A stretch of 64,000 nucleotides of DNA from Eumeta japonica. Its lineage: Eukaryota > Arthropoda > Insecta > Lepidoptera > Psychidae. The position numbers and the translations under genes are program-made. The notes beneath the pieces are model-generated. The model searched no databases, was not told the DNA's origin, and was given only the letters and a program-made list of their open reading frames with translations. The DNA is taken from the NCBI GenBank assembly GCA_005406025.1, contig BGZK01000212.1, positions 434,001-498,000 on the forward strand, written 5' to 3'. Below, in pieces: positions 47,262 to 58,456 of the stretch. Within the stretch, counting starts at the first letter, position 1. Each line of letters begins with the position of its first letter.

Positions 47262-47453
47262 ATCAAAATGATCCTCGCAAAAATAAATTGAAAATTTAGG
47301 TGATACAGTGGACGGATCGCGTCGTGCTAATTGCAGCCACTTTTTACGAAGTGGCCCCGATTGTGGCACATGAATAAATAATTTATTGGGATTTTTTATT
47401 GTTGTACTTGTACAGCAAGGAACTGTGCAAACTTTGTATGATGACGAAGTCAT
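47262..47453 (-). CDS. THAP-type C2CH zinc finger, first coding exon
   Basis: The minus strand starts at ATG 47453 and gives 64 codons with no stop: TSSSYKVCTVPCCTSTTIKN, FIHVPQSGPLRKKWLQLARR, SIYFCEDHFD. It ends exactly at a donor GAT|GTGAGT (47261-47256), phase 0. The THAP signature is present: C-x(3-4)-C near residues 9-14, the invariant Trp in RKKW, and C-x2-H-F near residue 60. THAP domains bind DNA and occur in P-element and Kolobok-type transposases as well as host regulators. The domain needs another 20-30 residues, which should be in a second exon; none is found downstream, where the plus-strand gene begins. The exon is intact, but the gene appears truncated by the internal deletion. 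Confidence 0.8.
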
Positions 47454-47535
47454 TTCTTCGAGATTTCAAAAAAAACAGTTTTCACACTCACGGATCATTC
47501 ACTTCACTCACTGTTTATTGAATCGTGACGTCACG

Positions 47536-49489
47536 GCCTAATTTGTCACGTTTTTTGACGTGAACGCTGTTTTAGCGGGAATTTTGAATCGTATTATTTA
47601 AAATGACTGTTTTTGTTATAAATTAACTTTAAAAACGAAATAGACAATTATCAAACGTATCTTTGGTGTCCTAAGAATACAATAAAATACTTTTTAAAAA
47701 ATTGTCAAATACCCAATTGTACACGACGAGTATAATTACTTGAAAGAAATCAAATCACAGACATTAAAATAATTATTATCGCTGTTGATGTTACTGCCTG
47801 TTAGCGTTTAACTTCACGTGGCCATCCGTTCGTACGTTAATGACAAAATTACTAATACAAATAGCACGCATTTCAACCAAACCCGTCAACGAAAATAACA
47901 AAACCAGAGCGAGTAATGTTATACATGAAACGTCTGATATTCTCCCTCTTCATATTTCAGTATGATCAATTTACTTACAACACAGCAGTATTTTTAATTA
48001 AAGTACTTTACTTCTTTAATAGTTTACTTTACTTACTTATTAAATAAATAAGTTATATATGTATACATACTGGTTGTAATTAATAAAAGTTATTTTAAAG
48101 CGAGTTATTATTTTCTTTTACTTAAAAAAAAAGATGAAGATCTTAAAATAAAGTAACTTTTAAAATATGAAATTAATTTTTAAGTGATTCTAAAAGATCC
48201 CGCCTGCCCAATTTTATCTAACACTATCTAATAAAAGCAACTTTTGTATATAAACTTTAAATAAACCCAAATTTTCGTTGTTATTCAGATTTTTGCCATT
48301 ACCTTATTTTATGCTGATGAATGTTTTATGAATCTTTTGAAATTGGGCAGTATTAAATTATCAATTTCATTTACTACTTGATATTTAAATCATACATATT
48401 CTGCTGAGTAGACTAAGAATACCTACCTATGCTTTCTCTCATTAAATTATTCATAAGACTTTCTATTCCAGAACTTGCCATTCCGTAGCCTTCTTCCTCT
48501 TTAAGCAAAACATAATTACCAAACTAAAACCGTTACAAGGGACGATATCTTTGACTACAGAGTTAAGTACCCGTGAATTGCGATGGATGGTTTTCGGAAG
48601 ATCATTTACATTTTCCTCTGATAGGTACGTTGTGAATGTGAGGAAATAAATTCTAAGTTCATAGCTTTCGCCAGCGGTAGAAGCTACGAATTTAAGTCAT
48701 CCATTCTGTCTCCCTTTCTCGCCTATAAGTTCTGCAATAGAATAAGCTAAATGAAAAACATATTATCATCCGAGATCGAAGTTTGACTATACATGCCAAT
48801 GCCACAACTCTGTTATTATTGAGACTGCCTAAAGATCATTGCGATTCATTACGACTATCAAAGATGTATGACACCGTACGAATATGGTTTCTTACAACGT
48901 AACTCAGTTTCAACTTAATACCTTAACTAAAACATGGCACGAAGTGATAAATTTCTCTCCGTCAACCCGATCCCTCTCTATTAGATACCTTATTGCGTTT
49001 CTAGAGGCCAGTAATCTGTTGATTCCTCTGGGATTACGAGTGCCCATGGGCGGCTGTGAACATCTACTCTCTGAAGGCGTGCCCGCTCGTTTGCGCCTCG
49101 AATATGCAATAAAAAAATAAATAAAATCATAGAGTCCTTCAAAGAGATCGGAACTGTTTCAGTAGTCTTCATATTATTCAATTTATCCGATAAAAATAAT
49201 ATTCTAAAAAGTACTAAAATTTAGTAGAATCACAACAGTCACGTGGGTATTTGCATATGGCCGGATGAATTGGATTCTTTGCATACTAAAAAAGTAGTTT
49301 CAATCTTCTACAATAACTTTAAAAAAATTCTCGTCACTCGATTCCCTCGTTAGGACATTAAAGTACCACAGACAGAGAGACACGGAAAGGAGAGTTCGAG
49401 CCATGAAAGCCGTCTTTTTTTTGGCATAGGGAGTTAAAAATAAAATCTTTTAATTCTATTTTTAAACATTTTTTTACGCGGCAATCTGT
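47536..49489. other. AT-rich stretch
   Basis: No gene recognised. Short unassigned frames near 48884-49181 have no family features. Confidence 0.45.
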
Positions 49490-49665
49490 ATCTGTAGGGA
49501 CGGACGCCGGAGAAGCGGAATAAACTGATTATTCCATCGCACAGGAATGCGTCGTCTTAGCTAAATCGAGCACGAGACGACCCGCGCGGGCGGGGGGCGG
49601 CCATTTGTCGGGGTGCCGCGCCGGCGCAGACGGAGCCGGACACAGGAAAAATATATCTCTCAAAA
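49490..49665. promoter_or_regulatory. GC-rich island
   Basis: CGACCCGCGCGGGCGGGGGG and CGCGCCGGCGCAGACGG form a CpG-rich block with AATAAACTGATTATTCC beside it. The 86-codon plus frame starting inside it quickly becomes AT-rich and featureless. It could be a promoter-type CpG cluster or a conserved element. Confidence 0.3.
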
Positions 49666-50375
49666 CACTCTTAATATGTTAATGACATGTTTTTATTGTA
49701 ATCGATTGTTTAATTCCGTAACACTCGTTATGCTAGCACGTACATGTGAACTAGGAAGTTTTACAGTTTCTTTTTGTGGCTTTGTTCAGAGATTTATAAT
49801 ACTAAAAGGGCTGTTATTTGGTATGTGTACACATATATTAATAATGCCAACATTTAGTAGAATAAAATGGTAAAAAAAGTTTTAGGGTACCTCCCGTGCA
49901 CATGAAGTCATGATGTGGAGTATAGTTGAATAGCTCGATCAAAAATATTGCGGATCGGTGAGAATAGTTTTTCTATTTAAGGATCAGGATAAAGATATTA
50001 AGCTTTAAATTGTTAATCTTTGCTAGAGTACTCTTCTCAATGTAAATGGTTATTCTTGAATATGTGAAAATTTACAGCAATAATATAAATAACGATGTTA
50101 AAAAAAAAACTGTCACAGTTAAGTTGACTAGATTAAAGTCTACCAACTTATAAAATGTTCATGGAGAACTAAAAAATACAATTTCATATGAAATTCCATT
50201 GAAAATTACTAAGATGACGTTGTTGGTTGTGTAAAACAGGTAGCAAATTTAAGTTTATGAATTACTCTCAAACCCCATCTCTTGTAGCCCGTTTTTAAAC
50301 GTCATTGACCGTTAAACCGTGAAATCTGGTTCATATTCATGCTGAGCCCCCTTCAAAAAGGCCCCTTCTAGGTGT
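49666..50375. other. AT-rich spacer
   Basis: No gene recognised. Confidence 0.5.
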
Positions 50376-50446
50376 CCGCATATTGTGACAGGCAATTACA
50401 GAATCCTACACTGCGTGCGGTACAACACGCACTTGGCCGATTTTAT
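50376..50446. mobile_element. end of a GGCCAAGTGC-family lepidopteran repeat
   Basis: CCGCATATTGTGACAGGC, CACTGCGTGCGGTACAAC and ACACGCACTTGGCCGATTTT match the right terminus of this family (compare CTCACACTTGACCGGTTTT at 22195). The remainder of the copy to the left is not recognisable. Confidence 0.55.
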
Positions 50447-50869
50447 TTAATGATTACACAGCTCTACAAAAAAAAATTTTTTTTTTGTTGCTTTGGATAT
50501 TTTAGCCAATTTTGATATTTTTAAGTACCCAGATTACGAATTTATTCATAAAAGTATTGAATGTGCTCTTGTTTTTATGATTATTGCATACCTTATATTT
50601 TGATCAATTATCGGCTTGTTAGTAATAATATTTAATTTTCCAGTCATGATTAGGGTTCTACGCAGTTTTTTCGCGCATACAAACATCACGTGATCCTCTC
50701 TCTCAGGCCCTTTACTTCACAGAACAGCTGACATCTTAGTTATTTGAATATATTGAAGTATTTACACGTGAATATGTATGTATAAGTTGTCATGTGTCAA
50801 CACATTGTTTTATTTACTAAATGTTCATTTAAATATATTTGTTTTGTCTTTTAAAACATGAGTTCATCA

Positions 50870-51514
50870 GAAAGAAATTGAGAAATTGTTTCAATTACAT
50901 TTGTAGAAAATTTCCGAAGCTTAGTATGGAAAAGCTGAAAGGTGGAATATTTGATGGTCCCCAAATACGGCAATTAATGAAAGATACCGATTTTATCAAA
51001 GTTATGACTGTTCCGGAAAGTGATGCTTGGAAAAGTTTTGTGTTGGTAGTCGAAAATTTCCTAGGTAACCATAAAGCACCAAATTATGAAGAAATTGTGC
51101 AAAATATGTTGACAAACTTTCAGACATTAGGAGCGAATATGAGTATCAAATTACACTATCTCCGCAATCATCTGGATAAATTTCCGGATAACTTAGGAAA
51201 TTATAGTGAGGAACAGGACAGAACAGGATCTGAAAGTGATGGAAGAAAGGTATCAGGGTCGTTGGGATTGTCACATGATGGCAGATTACTGCTGGTCTTT
51301 AAAAAAGAGATTGTCCCCTTAAAAATTATAAAAGAAAAACTCATAAACGGCGTTTTATTGAAATATAAAATATGTTTTCGACATTGTTCTCTCTGTTTTT
51401 TTCGATGTACCTTTATTTTTCAAAACAAAACTGACATTATAAATATACCTGATATTTTGTTTCATGTTTTCCGATTTTTGTAATGTAAAATGAAAATAAA
51501 GATTAAAAAAAAAA
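50870..51514 (+). pseudogene. decayed copy of an arthropod multicopy ORF (IFDGPQIRQL family) with poly(A) end
   Basis: The frame reads NCFNYICRKFPKLSMEKLKG, GIFDGPQIRQLMKDTDFIKV, FVLVVENFLGNHKAPNYEEI and MSIKLHYLRNHLDKFPDNLG. After a frame change near 51215 it reads LKVMEERYQGRWDCHMMADY then CWSLKKR, and after another near 51310 NYKRKTHKRRFIEI with TAA at 51366. I recognise this as the C-terminal part of a very common but functionally uncharacterised arthropod ORF, usually regarded as transposon-derived. The N-terminal part is missing. AATAAA (51495) followed by ten A (51505-51514) marks a polyadenylated end, which hints at a retrocopy. Two frameshifts make it non-functional. Confidence 0.75.
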
Positions 51515-53010
51515 CCAGAGCAAATCTTAGAAAATGATTGATAGTTTCATGAATTGTGAGCATAAATATATCCAAAATCGATGTTATATCTAGAGCAACA
51601 GAATCACTGTTGACCAGTGTTATCCTAAGCTACATTTTTACATATAATTCCTTTTTCGTAATTCTTGCAATAAATCATGTACACATACAGAATTATTTAC
51701 TTTTTGAGTTACCACTACAAATACATTAATTGCTATAACCATGTAATAAAATATGCACTCCAGCCGTCTGCTCATAAAAAATTAAATCCAAAGGCCTCTC
51801 TCATAGCTTCCTCTTCAGCGATAGTTAGAATCAAAACACATTGTTAAACCTAGAAAGGAAGTTGTAGTAGAGGCATATAAACCGAAAGACATAACTGTGT
51901 TTTTAAAAAATACATACTATATACATGATACACACTATTATGTACCACGGTATCTTAAATGCAATCACACTTAAGGCGCCTAGTAGACCTAACGACCTTG
52001 GCTAATTGAAGCACACATATAAACAAGGAGGCGTATTCACCCCAACCGTCGGTCTGGCATTGGAGAGAGCCAACGCCGGTGCTACAGCCAGGTTGTTAAA
52101 ACACATGTCTGTACACTGCATTGTCTGGAAATAAAAGATATAAAAACTGATGATAGATAATGAAGTATGTGATTAAATTAATTTTTTGAATTTCGTAATT
52201 ATAATGTCATAAAGTAAGTTCTTCCTCTAGAAATACATAATCTCCTAATGACTTTCTGTATTTTAGTGCCATTTTGGGATAGAAAGTATAAAGATTTTTT
52301 AAACGTACCTTCATCGTTAGTTTGCATCGAATGGAATTAGTTATACGTTTTTTTAAACTATTAGGTAATGTCTATTTTATTAACTTCCCACCGACTTTAT
52401 TTTTTTTTAATTCATCAAAAAGTTCTTGACGTAGATTCGATTTTGGAAAATAGAATTATCATCATGTTTCGACGTTTTGAAATCCCAGGAAACCGTCCTG
52501 TTTCAAAAGGAGGTCCATATGTTTGTATGTGATTCAATCAACTTTTTTACCTACACTTTCTTATCCCCAATAGTAATTGAAAAGAAATCAGTTATTAATA
52601 ATAATGTTGCAAGTAATTGTTATTGGTAATTTATTTTAAGTTAATGGAAATGAAGGAAAACATATACAAATTCTTTTACATTATTAACACATTTAAATAT
52701 TTATGGTAACTCACTACACAAAACATTCTTGTCATACAAAATATCCCTGTCCCGATACCATAGTAAATTGTAAATACTTTCTGAAACAAAACTTGTTCCA
52801 CGGGACTATAAGTTCATTTTTATTTTATATGAAGATGGAATAATTAATTACACTATGTGTAACGTAAAACAACAATAAAGCATACATTTAAGAAAAATAT
52901 TTAATTAATGTCCCCGAAATAATTACTTTGCCTTGTATATGTAGAGTTATGATCAAAAATTAATTAAGGGACGGACAAATACATTAGTTGTAACCGGTAT
53001 CTTTAATATT
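51515..53010. other. AT-rich spacer
   Basis: No gene recognised. 51990-52090 is GC-average (CCCCAACCGTCGGTCTGGC) and may be repeat DNA. Confidence 0.45.
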
Positions 53011-53120
53011 TAGTTATTATCCGCTAGCGAGGCAGCGGCATCCTTTGATCGCCGCCGAAAAGCCACCAGCCGGCCGCGAGTGTGTGACGAGAGGGCATAC
53101 CTTTTTACGTCGTCTCCTGA
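53011..53120. promoter_or_regulatory. GC-rich patch with a TCF/LEF-like site
   Basis: CCTTTGATC (53042-53050) matches the TCF/LEF consensus. It is embedded in GCTAGCGAGGCAGCGGCATC and CGCCGCCGAAAAGCCACCAG. No frame is convincing; a regulatory role is inferred. Confidence 0.3.
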
Positions 53121-53217
53121 GTGAACGAATTTTCTGAAAGTGACTGATAAAGTAATTTATTTATATATAGTCTTAAAAAATATTGTTTTATTTTAAATAC
53201 CTTTTTATTTTGACTGT

Positions 53218-53260
53218 ATTTTGAATAAAGTACATATGCAATATGTACTTTATTCAAAAT
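53218..53260. repeat. perfect 20-bp-arm palindrome
   Basis: 53218-53237 and 53241-53260 are exact inverted copies (TTTTGAATAAAGTACATAT type) with a three-base loop GCA. Confidence 0.95.
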
Positions 53261-53512
53261 TTATTCCCACTTTATTCACAATTTGGCATGAGTTTTTGAT
53301 AAAAAGATCTGAATTATATCCTAAGTTACCTGTACACTGAGTTACAGTTACAATAACTTTATAGATAGTCTAAGCAACTCCTAAAACGTTTTTTTGTACT
53401 GCTCGTTTTAAAAAGCTTGTCATACTTGTTACTATTAAAAAATATTTTTTTGTTCTTAGAATATCTATTTAACCTTAAATAGATAATTAAAAAAAAATAC
53501 ACAAATTTTTTT

Positions 53513-54512
53513 GATTATGGGTTTGCTGCCACGACTTGGTCCTTTTTCGAAACAGAACATGGTAAAGGCCCCACAGATGGAATTGAAAGATTCTTGAAGC
53601 GCGACAAAATTGTAGCAACCGGCACGGTTATTCCAAATGTGACAGCATTTTAAAACACCCGGATGGCATCAGTAAAATCAAACTTTTCTTCATAGTAGAA
53701 GATTAGAAGAACTATACAATAAACACAAAATGGACTGCCAAAAAACAATCCACAACTCGTTGGAACATTGTAAGTTCACCAAATATTTACAGAAAAACGT
53801 TATTATTTGAACTATAGGTGGCTTAGTTGTTTTTGTGAATCTTCCGAGAGATGCTTTTGGAAGCCTCTCTTGGAAGGCTTCTTGATCTCGATCTCGTCTC
53901 AATCCTAAAGCCTACTATGTGAAATAAAAGCCAGTATTAGATGAATACCGACTCTGCGAACATTAAATCAATCACACGAGGTTCTGTAGAAGATTGATCA
54001 GATAACGACGTGCCAGTTGTCGTGCTTAAAGCAATTCTAAATGTCCTCCTTCGCCCCAGTATTTATCGAACAATTTATGGGTCATCTTCAGACAACGATG
54101 AGGAAGAGCCCCGAGTTCTTAACGAACAAAAAGAAAATAATAAAAAGATGTGTGTTCGCAAATCCTTGTTCGAGAAAGTTGATGTAAGAGAACAGCTGGC
54201 TTCGACGAGTAATTACAAAGCTCCGCGACAGGTGTCGGCTAGCGATTTTATACATGTTCATGTTTTTAACAATAATAGTAAAAAGAAAATATATTCCTAT
54301 ATTTACAAAGCATTGACACTTGTCGAAGAAGAGATTAGTTGAAAGTTATGTTCTTACGAGTTATAAGTAAGGATGTAAAAACGTTCAAAATTGATAAAAA
54401 AGATATTATATATATAAACTATGAAGTCATTATTAAGGTTTTGCCAACACCAGCGTTTATGGGAAAAGGACAATATAAATTTAAAGTTGCACTAGACATT
54501 TTTGAAAAATGA
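53513..54512 (+). pseudogene. decayed transposon-type ORF (FFxTxHGKGPxDGI family), 3' half
   Basis: The plus strand reads DYGFAATTWSFFETEHGKGP then TDGIERFLKR. It breaks up after 53655, shows RRLEELYNKHKMDCQKT near 53700, then an acidic segment SSDNDEEEPRVLNEQKEN, QVSASDFIHVHVFNNNSKKK and YIYKALTLVEEEI. After a one-base frame change near 54340 it gives LKVMFLRVISKDVKTFKIDK and YEVIIKVLPTPAFMGKGQYK, ending FEK with TGA at 54510. I recognise FFATSHGKG..DG.GG..KR and the C-terminal VLP.P segment from multicopy insect proteins that accompany DNA transposons. Their precise role is not known to me. Several frameshifts make it a pseudogene. Confidence 0.65.
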
Positions 54513-56020
54513 AAATATCAGACTTCGTAATTGATATTTTGATTCATTTTTTATATTTTAACTTAATATTTAACATCTTTTCGAGAATTACGGTTGACTT
54601 TATTCTTTACATCGATTTCTTTAATTTTTTATCTTAGGCGTTACCCAAATTTGTCTCTGGAGTTACTCTCTGTCCCCAAAATTAGAATCACTTTTTCCAC
54701 TATTACATTCTCATTACGTGATTGTATATATTCATTTTTGCAATCATGAACGTAGTGGATTCCTTAGTATATAGACATTCTTTTATTTTTTTCTACTTAC
54801 AAACTTAGTTTTATTAAAAAGAATATCCTTTTCTATTGAGTTACAGTAACACAAATGACAATGAGTCAATTAGTTTTATAATAAAATATATAAAACTGTA
54901 AAGACTGCTAACACCAAATAATTGACTGGATGTGAGCAAGTAAATAAAAACTTTGAAATAATATTAACTAGCATTATTCACTAATGTAATTGACGTGAAA
55001 TGAAGGTAACGCAGGTGACACTTTTAGGGTATGAGCAGTACTTTTTTTCAGTTTAGAAATAGAACCTAAAATAGTCTAAAGCCATCGCGCCTCTTCTGGA
55101 TCATTAAACTAGAAGATGTTGCTAATGGTTTTATTCAATCAAAATGAAGAAAAAAAAAGTGTTAGTTAAAAAGATTCTTGAACGTTGATAATGGTGGGTG
55201 TATTAGTTTATTGATCCATGTATGTGTATGTGACTGATTTTTGTCGTACGCTATCTCAAGAACCAGTCATCCGATTAAGACAAGCGACTGGTGATCTAAA
55301 AAGTTCATAGAGACTTAGTTCTGATTAAATTTTGAAGTCAACCGAATGAGCCGTTTCGAACAACAACAATAAAAAAACAAAATCTAACCAGACGTTCAAT
55401 ATCTATCACAGTTTGAAAATTTCCAAAAAAGTTTTTTTTAAAAAAGCTTCAAAAATTTTCAACCCATCGTCTTTTAATTTTATAATACTTTTTATTCTCC
55501 AAAAACTAAGTCAAATGCAAAAAAGAAATTTTGAGAGTTGGAAGGTTTACAAAAGTGACATTACTGCGGCTCTAATGCCTAAATTTACAAACATTACTAA
55601 AGTTTAAAATCACCTCAGAATCATTCGATTTACAATAAACTTAAAATCAAACTAAAGCTATTTTCACATAATTCATGAACCGTAATCAAACTAAACTCCA
55701 CTGAGTAATCTTTGATTGTAATTAGTAATGGGCATAACGCGTCAATCACACGTCATCGAGTGTCTTCAATTTAGATATCCTGACAGTCGACAACCTACGA
55801 GTCTGCGAATAATATTGCGTGTTGTGTATACTTACGCGATAATTTATCTTAGTTTGCTTTGTTTGTTCAGAGGTGAGTGGAACACATATGGAAAATCAGA
55901 GACTAATTTAATAATACCATCGATAACCTTTACATCCCTGACAACATCAGGTGCTATTTATAAGTAAGTGACTAGATAAATTCTTTAAAATAATACAGCG
56001 AAAGCCCGAGCGCGGAGCAG
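54513..56020. other. AT-rich spacer
   Basis: No gene recognised. 55190-55370 (CTATCTCAAGAACCAGTCAT, GAAGTCAACCGAATGAGCCG) looks like interspersed-repeat DNA. Confidence 0.45.
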
Positions 56021-56100
56021 AATTCAAGTTAGTTACATACCGCCGCCGCCCGACGATCGCGCTCGCCCTTGCAGTCTGATCGAGTGTTTAATAGGGTTGT
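56021..56100. promoter_or_regulatory. small CpG-rich patch with an initiator-like word
   Basis: CCGCCGCCGCCCGACGATCG then CGCTCGCCCTTGCAGTCTGA. GCAGTCT resembles an arthropod initiator, but there is no TATA box or coding exon next to it. Confidence 0.2.
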
Positions 56101-57168
56101 GTCTATATTATTTTGTATTATTTATAAGTATATTTTCAATGATTTGTTTTCTTATAGTTACTATGGCAAAGTTGTTCTAAAAAAGAAGGAGATTATGAAT
56201 ATTTGCGAAAAGATGCATGATTGATTCCATCCTGTATCCTATTTGTGAAGATACTTAGGTGAGCCCTTTGTATATTTTCCATCCTCTATTTATTGTTATG
56301 TTTGCGATATTTTAAGTTCAACAAACTGAAAAAATCATCTATCAGTACCCACATATATAGCAAGAGATTGTCTAGCAAGATATTATAGAGATACAGAAAA
56401 GAGAAGGGATACTAATAAGTCAATCAATAGTAAATTTCTAAATTTTGAAAATAATGTTTCCAAAATTAAGTCGTAAAAAAACAAATGAATATATTTCTTC
56501 TTAATAAATATCTTTTAAGCTTAAAGAATTTCTTCAAGTTTAAAATGTATAAAAAACTTTTGGCCATCACAAAACGCCCGGAAGATGTGAAACATTTAAG
56601 TAGAATTTATAATTAATAAGAACCAATAAATTGAATAATGTAGCAAAATAATGAAAAAAAAAACAAAGTTTGTTAATAAAATCAATACGTTTTTCATATT
56701 TTAAATATAATAACAATTAAAGAATATTTATATATATAAATAGAAAACATATATCGATTTAATAATATATGTCTGATTCGAATTCTTTTAGGAGTTCTCT
56801 CGATTAATTACTAATGAAAAATAATAGTTTCAACTAAATTTTATTAATTTTAATGATAATAAATAATAATAGGGTGATGACATAGTAAATAAAACAATAA
56901 TGATAAACTCGTTTAAATTATTTTAAATTATATGTTATATAAACCAATGAAATCAATTAAATAATGGATTAATATCGAACTTAATTTGTGGACAACAAAT
57001 TCAAAGTACAATAATTACACAACAAAATTGAATTTTTATGTAATGAAACAAATTTAAATAAAAATGCAAAAATATGATAAAACAAATTTGTTTAAAAAGG
57101 TTTATTTTATTGATAAAAAAGTACATAAACATTTATATTTTATATCTATATATACATATGTGTTTGTG
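56101..57168. other. very AT-rich spacer
   Basis: No gene recognised. Confidence 0.5.
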
Positions 57169-57169
57169 C

Positions 57170-57228
<59 letters not shown>

Positions 57229-57247
57229 TGTGAGTGTGAGTGAGAGT

Positions 57248-57287
<40 letters not shown>

Positions 57288-57298
57288 TGTGTGTGTGT
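57169..57298. repeat. (GT)n microsatellite, interrupted
   Basis: About 130 bases of GT repeat with a GTGAGTGTGAGTGTGAGTGA interruption around 57224-57250. Long frames here (Cys-Val or Thr-His runs) are artefacts. Confidence 0.97.
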
Positions 57299-57649
57299 TC
57301 AATTCCTTTTGCTGTCTCTTTCGCACGTCTCCTGTACAGCATACCTATGTGTTAATGTATATTTATAACGCTTGTGTAACATTACGCTTCACGATCACCA
57401 CGCATCAGCCACTTAAACTCCCCACAGACGTTTCACATCAAAAACTATATTTTGAACATTTCGAGCCTCAAAATTTACGCTTGAATATATTTTCTAGCGT
57501 TTTGAGCTCAAAAATAACGTGAAGTTTCAAGGTTGACCTGCAGGGTCTGCACTTTACAAATTTTTTTGCTAATGATTGCAATGCAACACATACGTGTCTT
57601 CATTACAAAACTCAGTTTAATTTTCCCATATTCCCTAAAGTCGTGCGAA

Positions 57650-58150
57650 ACATTGCAGACAAACTACGCCAAAGGCCATTCCGAGCGAGCTAGATAACAG
57701 ATAACCCACTCGAGGTGACTGGGAGCGTTCAACGGCAGAGGTCCTTTAGCGTCCGCGTCAGCGGCGAGTCATAGAATTATTCCGGCGTGGAGTAGTTTGC
57801 GCGCGCGGCACGAACAAAGCGGCGGCGCGCGGGCAGCTCTAATGGCTTCCATTAGGTTGCTCGCCACCTGCGCTAATGGGCCAGAAATATTTAATTGATG
57901 ATCGCCGTCGCGCGCAGCCCGCACTGCCACTTGCTGCGTTTTTCCGCTCACAATATTTCCCGGCTCTCGGCCGCGTCACGTTTCCGCCCCATCACGCGCT
58001 AGACATAAATTCTCCAAAATTCAGTGAGCGAATGGGTATTAATGCCGCGAAAGGATAAGAGATGCGAAAATAGAAAACGGAGGAAGGGCGCCGCCCGGAC
58101 CGAGCACGGCGACGCGCGCTGGCGGGCCGGATTGCTTTGGTATCTATTCG
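57650..58150. promoter_or_regulatory. GC-rich island, possible enhancer or conserved non-coding element
   Basis: About 500 bp with GGCGAGTCATAGAATTATTC, GCCACCTGCGCTAATGGGCC (CACCTG E-box beside TAATG), AAATATTTAATTGATGATCG (TAATTGATG homeodomain-type) and CGGACCGAGCACGGCGACGC. The frames on both strands are short and featureless. It is the richest cluster of homeodomain and E-box words in the window, but function is inferred. Confidence 0.4.
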
Positions 58151-58456
58151 ATTGAATTTTTTTAAGACAACTGCATAATAAAGAAAATAATATCCGGCTA
58201 CGGCATAAACAACTGAAAAAAAATATAAACAAGCTTGGTTTTTTATTTAGAAGTAATGATTACTGATCTGCGAAACAGTATATTTATATTTTTTAATTGT
58301 TTATTCCATAGTCGGTTTTAGTTTCTACATTTTATTTATTTAACAATTTTTGCTGGCCTATATAGACTCCGATCCTTATCGTGATTCCGGCCCCGAACCG
58401 ATACGTTTATTAATTTGAAAGTCCATAGAAAATCAAGAACTGGGCAAACTAGCAAA
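58151..58456. other. AT-rich spacer
   Basis: Nothing recognised. Confidence 0.5.

Larger units (their letters stand above)
46465..47535. mobile_element. compact two-gene element with inverted ends, internally deleted (CPEH-motif gene and THAP gene)
   Basis: 46465-46488 and 47512-47535 are an exact 24-bp inverted repeat containing the palindrome CGTGACGTCACG followed by ATTCAATAAACA. Just inside each end, about 80 bp in, a gene starts and runs inward: a plus-strand protein with CTVKCRMCPEH (exons 46570-46703 and 47014-47183) and a minus-strand THAP zinc finger (47453-47262). Both stop at a splice donor, with only 78 bp between them. This is what an internal deletion with breakpoints inside an intron of each gene would leave. 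No catalytic transposase domain is present, so this would be a non-autonomous derivative. Target-site duplication and true outer ends were not resolved. Confidence 0.65.

Noticed and set aside
57074..57522. Long Cys-Val and Thr-His open frames
   Set aside because: They are translations of the (GT)n microsatellite.
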